From: Acetobacteraceae bacterium
GTDB lineage: Bacteria; Pseudomonadota; Alphaproteobacteria; Acetobacterales; Acetobacteraceae
Length of the DNA: 8,326 nt
Assembly (NCBI GenBank): GCA_003133265.1
Contig: PKWQ01000386.1
Span: 1 to 8,326 of the forward strand
Reading direction: 5' to 3'
The notes under the pieces were generated by a model. The model was given only the letters and a program-made list of their open reading frames with translations, searched no databases and had not been told where the DNA came from. This document shows positions 1 to 5,157 of this stretch, piece after piece (position 1 is the stretch's first letter; every line of letters begins with the position of its first letter). The translations under genes were made by a program, and so were the position numbers.

Positions 1-87
1 CACCGCCCCGCCGGCCACCAGACTGGGGCGCGCACATGGGGCGATCGGCGGCATCCGGGGCGATTTCGGGGGAAGAGCGTGGGACGC

Positions 88-113
88 GCCGCCGCCCCGC
101 GCGCCGCGGCGGC
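88..113. repeat. GC-rich inverted repeat downstream of the broken LacI gene
   Basis: A perfect 8-bp inverted repeat (GCCGCCGC at 88-95, GCGGCGGC at 106-113) encloses a 10-nt loop. It lies 28 bp past the stop of the minus-strand repressor remnant and could once have been its terminator. No T-run follows on either strand, so this is only a possibility. Nothing else was recognised in bases 1-140. Confidence 0.3.
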
Positions 114-140
114 TTGGCCAACCTTCCGGACGTAGCGCCC

Positions 141-413
141 TCAGGCGCTTTCCCGCTGAATGAAAGGGTAGCCGAGATCGACGATTCGTTCATGGATCGT
201 CCGACCCGCCAGGCGCACCAGCAGGAGTTCGCCCGCGACCGGCCCGATTTGCCGAGCCGGCACGGCGGCCGTGTTTAGCGATGGCATCGGCAACGACGAT
301 ATCTCGAAATCGCCGAAGCCGCGATGGCGAGCGGGGCCGTGTTGGTGGCGAGATTGCTCGCGACCAGGTCCGGCACATAGCCGAGCCGGTCGATGCGGCG
401 CCATTCCGCACAC
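141..413 (-). pseudogene. LacI-family transcriptional repressor remnant, internally deleted and frameshifted
   Basis: The minus strand encodes two separate pieces of a LacI/GalR-family repressor. At about 400-335 one frame reads RIDRLGYVPDLVASNLATN, which matches the end of the LacI helix-turn-helix and hinge region (consensus IDRLGYxPNxxAxxLA). From about 330 to the TGA at 141-143 another frame reads GFGDFEIS, then VPARQIG, LLLVRLAG and VDLGYPFIQRESA, the typical C-terminus of the effector-binding domain. About 200 codons between the two are missing, and the two pieces are also out of frame by one base near 325-335. The recognition-helix part of the DNA-binding domain is not found upstream either. 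It cannot make a working repressor. Its effector is unknown; the C-terminal style resembles gluconate-type (GntR) LacI members, which is a weak inference. It is transcribed away from the curli genes. Confidence 0.75.
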
Positions 414-423
414 GACTTCCTAA

Positions 424-448
424 GCCCGGCCCAGTTCGAAAACCGGGC
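424..448. repeat. Inverted repeat GCCCGG-N13-CCGGGC
   Basis: A perfect 6-bp stem (424-429 with 443-448) encloses a 13-nt loop that contains the palindrome TTCGAA. On the plus strand the right arm is followed by AAAAA, and on the minus strand by TTAGG. It sits between the repressor remnant and the curli control region. It could be an old terminator or part of an operator; there is no proof of either. Confidence 0.25.
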
Positions 449-522
449 AAAAACTGAACCAATGCCTCACCACTAAACTGGGGCATGTCCATTTTTTGAT
501 TGAATTGATAAAAAATGAATGA

Positions 523-534
523 TTGACGCGTCAA
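523..534. promoter_or_regulatory. 12-bp perfect palindrome, candidate operator of the curli operon
   Basis: TTGACGCGTCAA is a perfect dyad about 110 bp upstream of csgF, next to an A/T-rich stretch (about 491-520) that stands out in this GC-rich window. Related half-motifs recur downstream: GCGTCA at 552-557 and TTGACGTC at 579-586. The spacing and symmetry suit a dimeric regulator acting on the csgF promoter. The regulator is not identifiable from sequence. The left half, TTGACG, could also serve as a -35 box, with a poor -10 at 546-551. Confidence 0.4.
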
Positions 535-578
535 CTGTGGGTTGTTAACGCTGCGTCAGGACAGCAGGCGGAGGCAAA

Positions 579-605
579 TTGACGTCGGATTTGTTTCCGT
601 ATAGC
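579..605 (+). promoter_or_regulatory. Candidate sigma70-type promoter for the csgF operon
   Basis: TTGACG (579-584) resembles a -35 box and TATAGC (600-605) a -10 box, with a 15-nt spacer that is shorter than the ideal 17. Transcription would start near 612, giving a leader of about 30 nt before the csgF ATG. I found no convincing sigma54 -24/-12 element in 414-643. Confidence 0.35.
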
Positions 606-643
606 GCCGCGACACTCGGGGAGGAGCGCAAGCTCAAGCGAAT

Positions 644-1117
644 ATGAAACAAGCTCTGGTCCGTATGAAACACGGCGACGCGGCGCGGCTGACTTTGGTC
701 GGTGTGCAGGCGCTGATGCTGCTTGGCGTGCCCGTGCTGGCGCACGCCGGCCAGCTTACGTACACGCCAGTCAATCCGAATTTCGGCGGCAGTCCGCTGA
801 ACGGCGGGTTCCTGCTGAACGAGGCCACGTCGAACAACCATTTCCTGACCAACCCGGCGAGCGTCAACGCCAATCCGGCGGCTTCCGCCCAGAGTCAGGT
901 CATACAAAACCTGCAACAAGCTGCGGTAAACGCCGTGCTGTCGATGGTGGCCCAGCAGATCAGCACCGGGCTGCAGAAAACCAATGCATCGGGGAGCTAC
1001 AACGTCGCCGGCGAGCTGATCAATTTTCAGACCGTCGGCAACCAGATCAACATCACGCTCACCAATTCCACCACGGGCGCACAGACCACGATCCAGATCC
1101 CCGTTCCGACCTTCTGA
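644..1117 (+). CDS. csgF: Curli production assembly/transport component CsgF
   Basis: This is the CsgF accessory protein of type VIII (curli) secretion, 157 aa. Residues 1-35 form a Sec signal peptide (hydrophobic LTLVGVQALMLLGVPVL, cleavage site AHA|G). The mature N-terminus, with NPNFGGSP and NGGFLLNEA, is the hallmark of the family. In E. coli this segment inserts into the CsgG channel and makes a second constriction, while the C-terminal domain helps place the nucleator at the cell surface. The C-terminal part here (about 85-157) is helical and then beta-rich (GELINFQ, INITLTNSTTGAQTTIQIPV), as expected. Length is close to the E. coli protein (138 aa). The start is the ATG at 644. A strong GGGGAGGAG lies 18 nt upstream, which is further than usual, and no better start exists in frame; the next ATG (665) would still leave a signal peptide. 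The stop is 37 bp before csgG, in the same operon. Confidence 0.93.
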   Translation: MKQALVRMKHGDAARLTLVGVQALMLLGVPVLAHAGQLTYTPVNPNFGGSPLNGGFLLNEATSNNHFLTNPASVNANPAASAQSQVIQNLQQAAVNAVLSMVAQQISTGLQKTNASGSYNVAGELINFQTVGNQINITLTNSTTGAQTTIQIPVPTF

Positions 1118-1154
1118 TCTCCTGAACGCGCACCGCGGAGTTGAACCACACATC

Positions 1155-2033
1155 GTGAAAACGCGGCGAACCCTGCTGGCCGGGCTGCTGGCACTTGGCG
1201 GATGCTCCTCGGCGGCACAGACCTTCGGCAGCGCGCCGGCGCTGGCCACTCGGACCTCCTCGCTGGAGGATCTGCTGGGCCTGCCGGCGCCGCGGCAGAA
1301 GCTGTATGTGGGGGTATTCGCCTTCCTCGATCAAAGCGGGCAGCACAAGCCGAACGCGGCCTTCGCCGACTACTCCTTCGCGGTGACCCAGGGCGCCACA
1401 AGTATCCTGATCAACGCCCTGCACGATACCGGCGCCGGGTCGTGGTTCCATGTGCTGGAGCGCAACCGCCTGCCGGATCTGCTGCAAGAGCGGCAGATTA
1501 TCCGCGCCAACCGAATCGAGTTCGCGGCGCCGAGCGGTCAGCCGCTCCCGCCGCTCGGTCCGCTGCTGAACGCGGGAATCGTCCTGGAGGGCGGCATCAT
1601 AGGATACGACTCCAATCTGATCACCGGTGGATTGGGCGCCAACTATCTCGGGATCGGCGCGAGCGTTCAGTACCAAAAAGACACGGTATCGATCTATCTT
1701 CGCGCCGTCAGCGTCCTGTCCGGTGAGATACTCACCTCGGTCACGGCCGAGAAGACGATCTATTCGGTCAGCCTGGACGCATCGATCTTCAAGTTCGTCG
1801 GCTTCAACCAACTGCTGCAGGCGGAAGGCGGGTTCTCGACCAACGAGCCAGTCAATCTCTGCGTCAAGCAGGCGATCGAACTCGGCGTCTACGCCACCAT
1901 CATGGAAGGCGCCCTGAAGGGATACTGGGGCTTCGCCAACGAGGACAAGCAGAAACAGCTGCTCGACGACTACCGGACGACGCGCGGCGGGCTGGTGCCC
2001 GCGCCGATCGCCGCGGCGGCAAAGACTTCATAG
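1155..2033 (+). CDS. csgG: Curli secretion pore lipoprotein CsgG
   Basis: This is the outer-membrane secretion channel for curli subunits, 292 aa, close to the E. coli length of 277. The start is GTG at 1155, which yields a lipoprotein signal peptide ending in the lipobox ALGGC, so Cys17 is the lipidated first mature residue. Family landmarks include LPAPRQKLYVGVFAFLDQSGQHKP, FAVTQGATS, FHVLERNRLPDLLQERQIIR, LEGGIIGYDSN, GIGASVQYQ, VSVLSGEILTSV and FSTNEPVNLCVKQAIE. Aligned to E. coli CsgG from memory, the constriction loop after KP has one extra residue, and the Y51/N55/F56 positions are occupied by N/D/Y. A GGAG lies 14 nt upstream of the GTG, so initiation may be weak. A hairpin follows the stop, before the fibre genes. 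Nine subunits would be expected to form the pore, with CsgF as partner. Confidence 0.97.
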   Translation: MKTRRTLLAGLLALGGCSSAAQTFGSAPALATRTSSLEDLLGLPAPRQKLYVGVFAFLDQSGQHKPNAAFADYSFAVTQGATSILINALHDTGAGSWFHVLERNRLPDLLQERQIIRANRIEFAAPSGQPLPPLGPLLNAGIVLEGGIIGYDSNLITGGLGANYLGIGASVQYQKDTVSIYLRAVSVLSGEILTSVTAEKTIYSVSLDASIFKFVGFNQLLQAEGGFSTNEPVNLCVKQAIELGVYATIMEGALKGYWGFANEDKQKQLLDDYRTTRGGLVPAPIAAAAKTS

Positions 2034-2038
2034 AAATT

Positions 2039-2067
2039 CCAGGCGCTTGCCCCCGGAGGGCGCCTGG
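2039..2067 (+). terminator. Hairpin between csgG and the large curlin gene (possible attenuator)
   Basis: CCAGGCGC (2039-2046) and GCGCCTGG (2060-2067) form a perfect 8-bp stem with a 13-nt loop, starting 5 nt after the csgG stop. There is no T-run after it, so it is not a classical intrinsic terminator. It may act as a leaky terminator, an RNA-processing site or a 3' stabiliser separating pore genes from fibre genes. Confidence 0.5.
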
Positions 2068-2100
2068 TATCCGTAGCCGGGGGAAAGGGAGATTTTTCCG

Positions 2101-3102
2101 ATGTCACGTAAACTTCTCGCATCCAGCGTCGCCGCCATCGCGCTGTGCTTGGGTCTGTCCGGTCTGGCATTCGCCGATTCGGCGACCATCATACAGCAGG
2201 GGGGCGAAACGGGCGCCTACGCCAGCCAGAACCAGCCCGGAGCGAACAACGGCGGATACCCTAACACCGCCTATATCTCCCAGTCGGGCGGTACCAACGA
2301 CGTCGCCACTCAGCAGCAATATCGCAATAGTTGGACTCCGGTCACGTCATACGACGCGGCGGGGTATGGCAACCAGAGCATCACGCAATCCGGCAACACC
2401 TCGGCGTCTGCATCCCAGACAGACAACTCGACCAACGCCACGCAGACGATCGGCCAGACTGGCAACACCAACAGCTCGGCCACGCAGACCATCAACGCTC
2501 CTAATGCGTGGACCGAATACAACTCGCAGACGGCGACCCAAACCGGCAACTCAGGGAGCTCCATTGCGCAGACGATCGGGCTGAGCAACACCCAAACCTC
2601 GACGGCGAGCCACAACACGCAGACCGCCACCCAGACCGGGCAGACCGGCTCGTCGATCACACAGAATGTGGACGGCGACAACGCCAGCCACAACACGCAG
2701 AACTCGGCGCAGAACGGCGGCTCAGGCAACACGCAGTACTCGGCGATCGGCTCCGGCAGCAGCGACACCAGCAGCAGCAACCAGATCTACCAGACACAGG
2801 ATACCGGCAGCGTAGGCAACAACCAGTCGGCGTCGATCACTGGCGGCAGCAACAACAACTATGTTAACCAGTACCAGGGCGTCGGCGGCTCCGGCAACAT
2901 CCAAACCGCCAGCGTCAGCGGTGGTGCCAGCTTGGGTCAGATCTGGCAGAGCCAGGGCACCGGTGTATCCGGCGGCCAGCAGTCCGCCACCCAAAACGGC
3001 GGCACCGGCAACCACATCTTGCAGACCCAGCTCACCAGCGGCAACTCTGCCTCCGCCACCCAGACCGGCGGCTCGGGCAACGTTGCAACCCAGCACCAGT
3101 AA
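2101..3102 (+). CDS. Large curlin-repeat protein, probable major curli subunit
   Basis: This is a secreted amyloid subunit of the curlin (CsgA/CsgB) family, 333 aa. Residues 1-25 are a Sec signal peptide (AFA|D). The mature 308 aa are built of degenerate curlin repeats of the type Q-x-G-x-x-N-x-[AS]-x-x-Q, for example ITQSGNTSASASQ, IGQTGNTNSSATQ, ATQTGNSGSSIAQ, ATQTGQTGSSITQ, and at the C-terminus ATQTGGSGNVATQHQ. More than ten are present with irregular spacing and long Ser/Thr/Gly/Asn linkers. The mature chain has no Lys and a single Arg (YRNSW), and is very rich in Q, N, S, T and G. It is about twice as long as E. coli CsgA (151 aa). ATG 2101 is preceded by AAGGGAG at good spacing. The strong RBS, own upstream hairpin and strong downstream hairpin fit high expression as the bulk fibre protein; that role is inferred. 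It could instead be a second fibre type. Confidence 0.9.
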   Translation: MSRKLLASSVAAIALCLGLSGLAFADSATIIQQGGETGAYASQNQPGANNGGYPNTAYISQSGGTNDVATQQQYRNSWTPVTSYDAAGYGNQSITQSGNTSASASQTDNSTNATQTIGQTGNTNSSATQTINAPNAWTEYNSQTATQTGNSGSSIAQTIGLSNTQTSTASHNTQTATQTGQTGSSITQNVDGDNASHNTQNSAQNGGSGNTQYSAIGSGSSDTSSSNQIYQTQDTGSVGNNQSASITGGSNNNYVNQYQGVGGSGNIQTASVSGGASLGQIWQSQGTGVSGGQQSATQNGGTGNHILQTQLTSGNSASATQTGGSGNVATQHQ

Positions 3103-3148
3103 ACACGCTGACACGACGCGCGTCGGGAGGGGGCGTGCCCCCTCCCGA
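3061..3148 (+). repeat. Direct repeat, unit 1: curlin 3' end plus hairpin
   Basis: These 88 bases cover the last 14 codons of the large curlin, its stop, the spacer TAAACACGCTGACACG and the hairpin. They recur at 3455-3542 with only scattered substitutions (about 90% identity by eye). The similarity stops just after the hairpin. Confidence 0.8.
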
Positions 3149-3150
3149 TG
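3121..3150 (+). terminator. Strong hairpin after the large curlin gene
   Basis: TCGGGAGGGGG (3123-3133) pairs perfectly with CCCCCTCCCGA (3138-3148) around the loop CGTG, with a G-T wobble and a C-G pair outside it. It lies about 20 nt after the stop. No T-run follows, so it may be a partial terminator or a 3'-end stabiliser. A diverged copy follows the next gene. Confidence 0.65.
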
Positions 3151-3208
3151 TCATGATGCAAAACCAATTTCACTCAACCCATCTGCCTTCCAGGGAAAGA
3201 TAACGACC

Positions 3209-3496
3209 ATGCCATGGCGGTGGCTCTTCCTGATCGTTCTGGCCGCCGCGCTGCCGGCGCGCGCCGACGATCTGGTCAGCACCACCCAGGTGGTGGCGGC
3301 GCAGACAGCCGGGGCGCTGGCGTGGAACCCGTTCGGCAACGTGTCGGCGATTTCCCAATCGGGCTCAGGCAATACCGCGCAGACCGACCAGACCGGCACG
3401 GGTGGCCGCGCGGCGATCAACCAGATCGGCAACAACAACGCCTCATCGATCCAGCAGACTGGCGGCTCGGGCAATGTTGCAATCCAGCACCAGTAA
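3209..3496 (+). CDS. Short curlin-repeat protein (copy 1)
   Basis: This is a 95-aa secreted protein of the curlin family. The start is the ATG at 3209, with AGGGAAAG about 10 nt upstream. The longer open frame that begins inside the previous gene is rejected because the signal peptide begins here. Residues 1-19 are a Sec signal peptide (LPARA|DD). The mature 76 aa begin DDLVSTTQVVAAQ, then carry curlin-like repeats: AISQSGSGNTAQTDQ, GRAAINQIGNNNASSIQQ and TGGSGNVAIQHQ. That is fewer repeats than the five of E. coli CsgA/CsgB. Its last 11 residues match those of the large curlin except for one (I for T). It is a tandem paralogue of the next gene, roughly 84% identical by eye over the first 80 residues. 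A minor fibre subunit or nucleation helper is likely; the exact role is unknown. Confidence 0.88.
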   Translation: MPWRWLFLIVLAAALPARADDLVSTTQVVAAQTAGALAWNPFGNVSAISQSGSGNTAQTDQTGTGGRAAINQIGNNNASSIQQTGGSGNVAIQHQ

Positions 3497-3542
3497 ACAC
3501 GCTGACACGGTGCGCATCGGGAGCGGGCGTGCTCCCTCCCGT
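3455..3542 (+). repeat. Direct repeat, unit 2: curlin 3' end plus hairpin
   Basis: This is the second copy of the 3061-3148 unit, at the end of short curlin copy 1. Both coding and non-coding parts are conserved, which marks a recent segmental duplication or gene conversion rather than protein convergence. Confidence 0.8.
3518..3541 (+). terminator. Hairpin after short curlin copy 1, diverged duplicate of the 3121-3150 hairpin
   Basis: CGGGAGCGGG (3518-3527) and CTCCCTCCCG (3532-3541) pair around the same CGTG loop with one C-C mismatch and one G-T wobble. The stem is weaker than its relative at 3121-3150, so read-through to the next curlin is probably higher. Confidence 0.5.
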
Positions 3543-3575
3543 TCAACTTACGTCCACGGAAAGGTGATGATTGTG

Positions 3576-3929
3576 ATGTTGCGATGGCTTTTCCCGATCA
3601 TCCTGGCGGTCGCGCTGCCGGCGCGCGCCGACGATCTGATCAGCACCACCCAGGTGGTGGCGGCGCAAGCGGCCGGAGCGCTGACGTGGAACCCGCTGGG
3701 CAACGTGTCGGTGATTTCGCAATCGGGCGCCGGCAATGTCGGGCAGACCAACCAGACCGGAACCGGTGGCCGCGCGGCGATCAACCAGATCGGCAACAAC
3801 AACTCCTCATCGATCCAGCAGAGCGGCGCCGGCGACATCGCCGTGAACACCCAGATCGGCAACGGGCTGACCATGACGATCCGCCAGACCGGCCCTGGCC
3901 AGGCCATCTCGATCACGCAACGCCGATGA
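3576..3929 (+). CDS. Short curlin-repeat protein (copy 2) with CsgB-like C-terminus
   Basis: This is a 117-aa secreted curlin protein. I chose ATG 3576 because GGAAAGG at 3558-3564 is then 11 nt upstream and the start aligns with that of copy 1; ATG 3567 would be only 2 nt from that RBS. The signal peptide is residues 1-18 (LPARA|DD). The mature part matches copy 1 through DDLISTTQVVAAQ, VISQSGAGNVGQTNQ and GRAAINQIGNNNSSSIQQ. It then diverges into two more repeats: GAGDIAVNTQIGNG and LTMTIRQTGPGQ, ending AISITQRR. That ending resembles the C-terminus of E. coli CsgB (MAIRVTQR), the surface nucleator, so a nucleator role is a reasonable inference. Its TGA overlaps the next gene's ATG (ATGA at 3926-3929), which implies translational coupling. 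Confidence 0.88.
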   Translation: MLRWLFPIILAVALPARADDLISTTQVVAAQAAGALTWNPLGNVSVISQSGAGNVGQTNQTGTGGRAAINQIGNNNSSSIQQSGAGDIAVNTQIGNGLTMTIRQTGPGQAISITQRR

Positions 3930-4444
3930 AACACCGAGCCCACGCCGCTGCCCTGTTGCTGCCGCTGCTGCTGACGGCCGGCGCGGCCTGGGCACAGCAG
4001 TCGGTCTCCCCGGCGCAACAACAAGCGTCGCAGCGGGCCGCCATGGGCGACGTGTTCGGCGGCCGGTCGATCCCCTCGAACATCCTGAAGATCCTGGCGG
4101 ACCCTCGCATCGAACCGGTCACCGCCTATATCGTGTGGCAGGCCGCGCGCAGGCCGATCGAGGAATGGACGCTGCGGCAGCTTCAGGAGATCACGGCGAC
4201 GATCCCGACGCTGGCCGAAACCGGCATGCCGATGGCGCAGATACAGGCGCTGTACCAGTATCTCGGGCTCGACCCGGACGACGTGTTCAACCCGCAGCTT
4301 GGCCAGGACTGGCAGGACCGCTCGACGCGCTTCGACAAGAGCAGCGACGCCGCGGTGGCCGCGATCTCGTCGGCGGACTGCCAGACCGATCCGGGGCAGA
4401 TGACGGTCGCCATGTTCCAGTCCTGTCAGTCAGGCGGGCAATGA
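3926..4444 (+). CDS. Secreted protein of unknown function, coupled to the curli genes
   Basis: This 172-aa protein matches no family I can name. Residues 1-23 are a clear Sec signal peptide (LLLPLLLTAGAAWA|QQ). The mature part starts with a Q/A-rich stretch (QQSVSPAQQQASQRAA), then a predicted mainly helical domain (about 50-125) with motifs SNILKILADPRIEPVTAYIVWQ, EEWTLRQLQEI and QALYQYLGLDPDDVF. The C-terminal tail holds the only two cysteines, C152 and C167, which could form a disulfide in the periplasm. It has no curlin repeats and does not look like CsgE, CsgC or CsgH. The ATGA overlap with the preceding curlin and the curlin gene 55 bp downstream tie it to curli assembly. Possible roles are periplasmic chaperone, subunit escort to CsgG, or fibre accessory; all are inference. 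Confidence 0.85.
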   Translation: MKHRAHAAALLLPLLLTAGAAWAQQSVSPAQQQASQRAAMGDVFGGRSIPSNILKILADPRIEPVTAYIVWQAARRPIEEWTLRQLQEITATIPTLAETGMPMAQIQALYQYLGLDPDDVFNPQLGQDWQDRSTRFDKSSDAAVAAISSADCQTDPGQMTVAMFQSCQSGGQ

Positions 4445-4499
4445 CGACGCAGCCACCGCCGGCATGACGCCGGCGTTCAGACACGGTTGGGAGGGTGCA

Positions 4500-5096
4500 A
4501 TGCGCGGCAGATGGCTGATCCTGGCTTTGATAGCGACGCCGGCGCTGGCCGGTGCACAGACCATCGATCCAGGAGGCAGCAAGGTGGATCAGGGCACCAA
4601 CAACGTGCAATCGGTGGACCGGCCGGCGGGCGATCGGTCGGTGGTGCGCCAGACCGCCGGCCCCGGCAGCAACGGCAACGCGCAGAGCGTGACGATCTCG
4701 TCGAAGGGCGATGCGCCGAACCTCGCCACCCAGCAGACGCAGGGTGCGGACAACACCCAGAGCATCGTCATGCCGGGCGGCTCGGGCAACGTGGTGGTCC
4801 AGAAGGCCGGGCCGGGCAGCGCGGGCAGCATGCAGTCGGCCGTGATTACTGGCACGGGGATCACCGTGAAACAGGATTCCGATAGCGGCGGCGGCACCCA
4901 GGTGGTACATAGCAGCGGCCAGGGCTCCACGGTGGTGCAGACCCAGCGCGGCCAGCGCAACCATCAATCGGTGGTGCAGACCGGCACCGGCAATGTTGCG
5001 ATCCAGACGCAGCGCGGCAACGGGCTCCGCGGTACGATGCAGCAGCACGGCGGGCAGACCGACGTGCAGGTGCAGGAGCCCGGCCGGACCGAGTAG
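4500..5096 (+). CDS. Curlin-like repeat protein (fourth, 198 aa)
   Basis: This is a secreted protein with degenerate curlin repeats. I chose ATG 4500 because GGGAGG at 4489-4494 is 5 nt upstream and the hydrophobic signal WLILALIATPALA follows at once; ATG 4464 would add 12 residues before it. Cleavage is likely after ALA (17) or AGA (19). Repeat-like units include NNVQSVDRPAGDRSVVRQ, NAQSVTISSKGDAPNLATQQ, NTQSIVMPGGSGNVVVQ, QGSTVVQTQRGQRNHQSVVQ and TGTGNVAIQTQRGNG. It carries many more Lys, Arg and Asp than the large curlin. Its C-terminal module (GNVAIQTQRGNGL then MQQHG) echoes the tail of short curlin copy 2 (DIAVNTQIGNGL then IRQTG). It could be a minor or capping subunit. It is last in the operon, with its stop 61 bp before a convergent gene fragment. 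Confidence 0.85.
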   Translation: MRGRWLILALIATPALAGAQTIDPGGSKVDQGTNNVQSVDRPAGDRSVVRQTAGPGSNGNAQSVTISSKGDAPNLATQQTQGADNTQSIVMPGGSGNVVVQKAGPGSAGSMQSAVITGTGITVKQDSDSGGGTQVVHSSGQGSTVVQTQRGQRNHQSVVQTGTGNVAIQTQRGNGLRGTMQQHGGQTDVQVQEPGRTE

Positions 5097-5117
5097 CGCC
5101 GCGCGTGATGCCGCCTG

Positions 5118-5133
5118 CCGCCGGCGATGGCGG
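5118..5133. terminator. Short GC hairpin in the convergent intergenic gap
   Basis: CCGCC (5118-5122) and GGCGG (5129-5133) with a 6-nt loop lie between the end of the curli operon and the stop of the minus-strand activator fragment. The stem is only 5 bp and has no T-run, so a terminator role is weakly supported. Confidence 0.25.
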
Positions 5134-5157
5134 GGTCGTCGCTGGCGGATGGCGGTA

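Noticed and set aside
414..643. Sigma54 promoter for the curli operon, suggested by the nearby NtrC-type gene
   Set aside because: No GG-N10-GC element with a fair match to the -24/-12 consensus was found.
1059..1811. Long minus-strand open frame of 250 codons opposite csgF/csgG
   Set aside because: It mirrors the strongly conserved csgG frame, resembles no protein family and has no plausible start context; long antisense frames are common in high-GC DNA.
2310..2780. Minus-strand frame that looks like a hydrophobic membrane protein
   Set aside because: The repeated VWVAVC/LPVW patterns are the complement of curlin Q-T-Q/G-N codons; it is a translation artefact of the repeat.
2101..3102. CRISPR-like or microsatellite array
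   Set aside because: Repeats are degenerate and of uneven spacing, and make sense only as curlin protein repeats; there are no constant repeats with unique spacers.
4441..4467. Eight-codon ORF overlapping the stop of the 172-aa protein
   Set aside because: It is too short and without an RBS of its own; it is a chance ATGA start.
4287..5048. Minus-strand open frame of 253 codons opposite the fourth curlin
   Set aside because: It is Ala/His/Arg-rich with no motif and no RBS; it is an antisense shadow of two genes supported by signal peptides.
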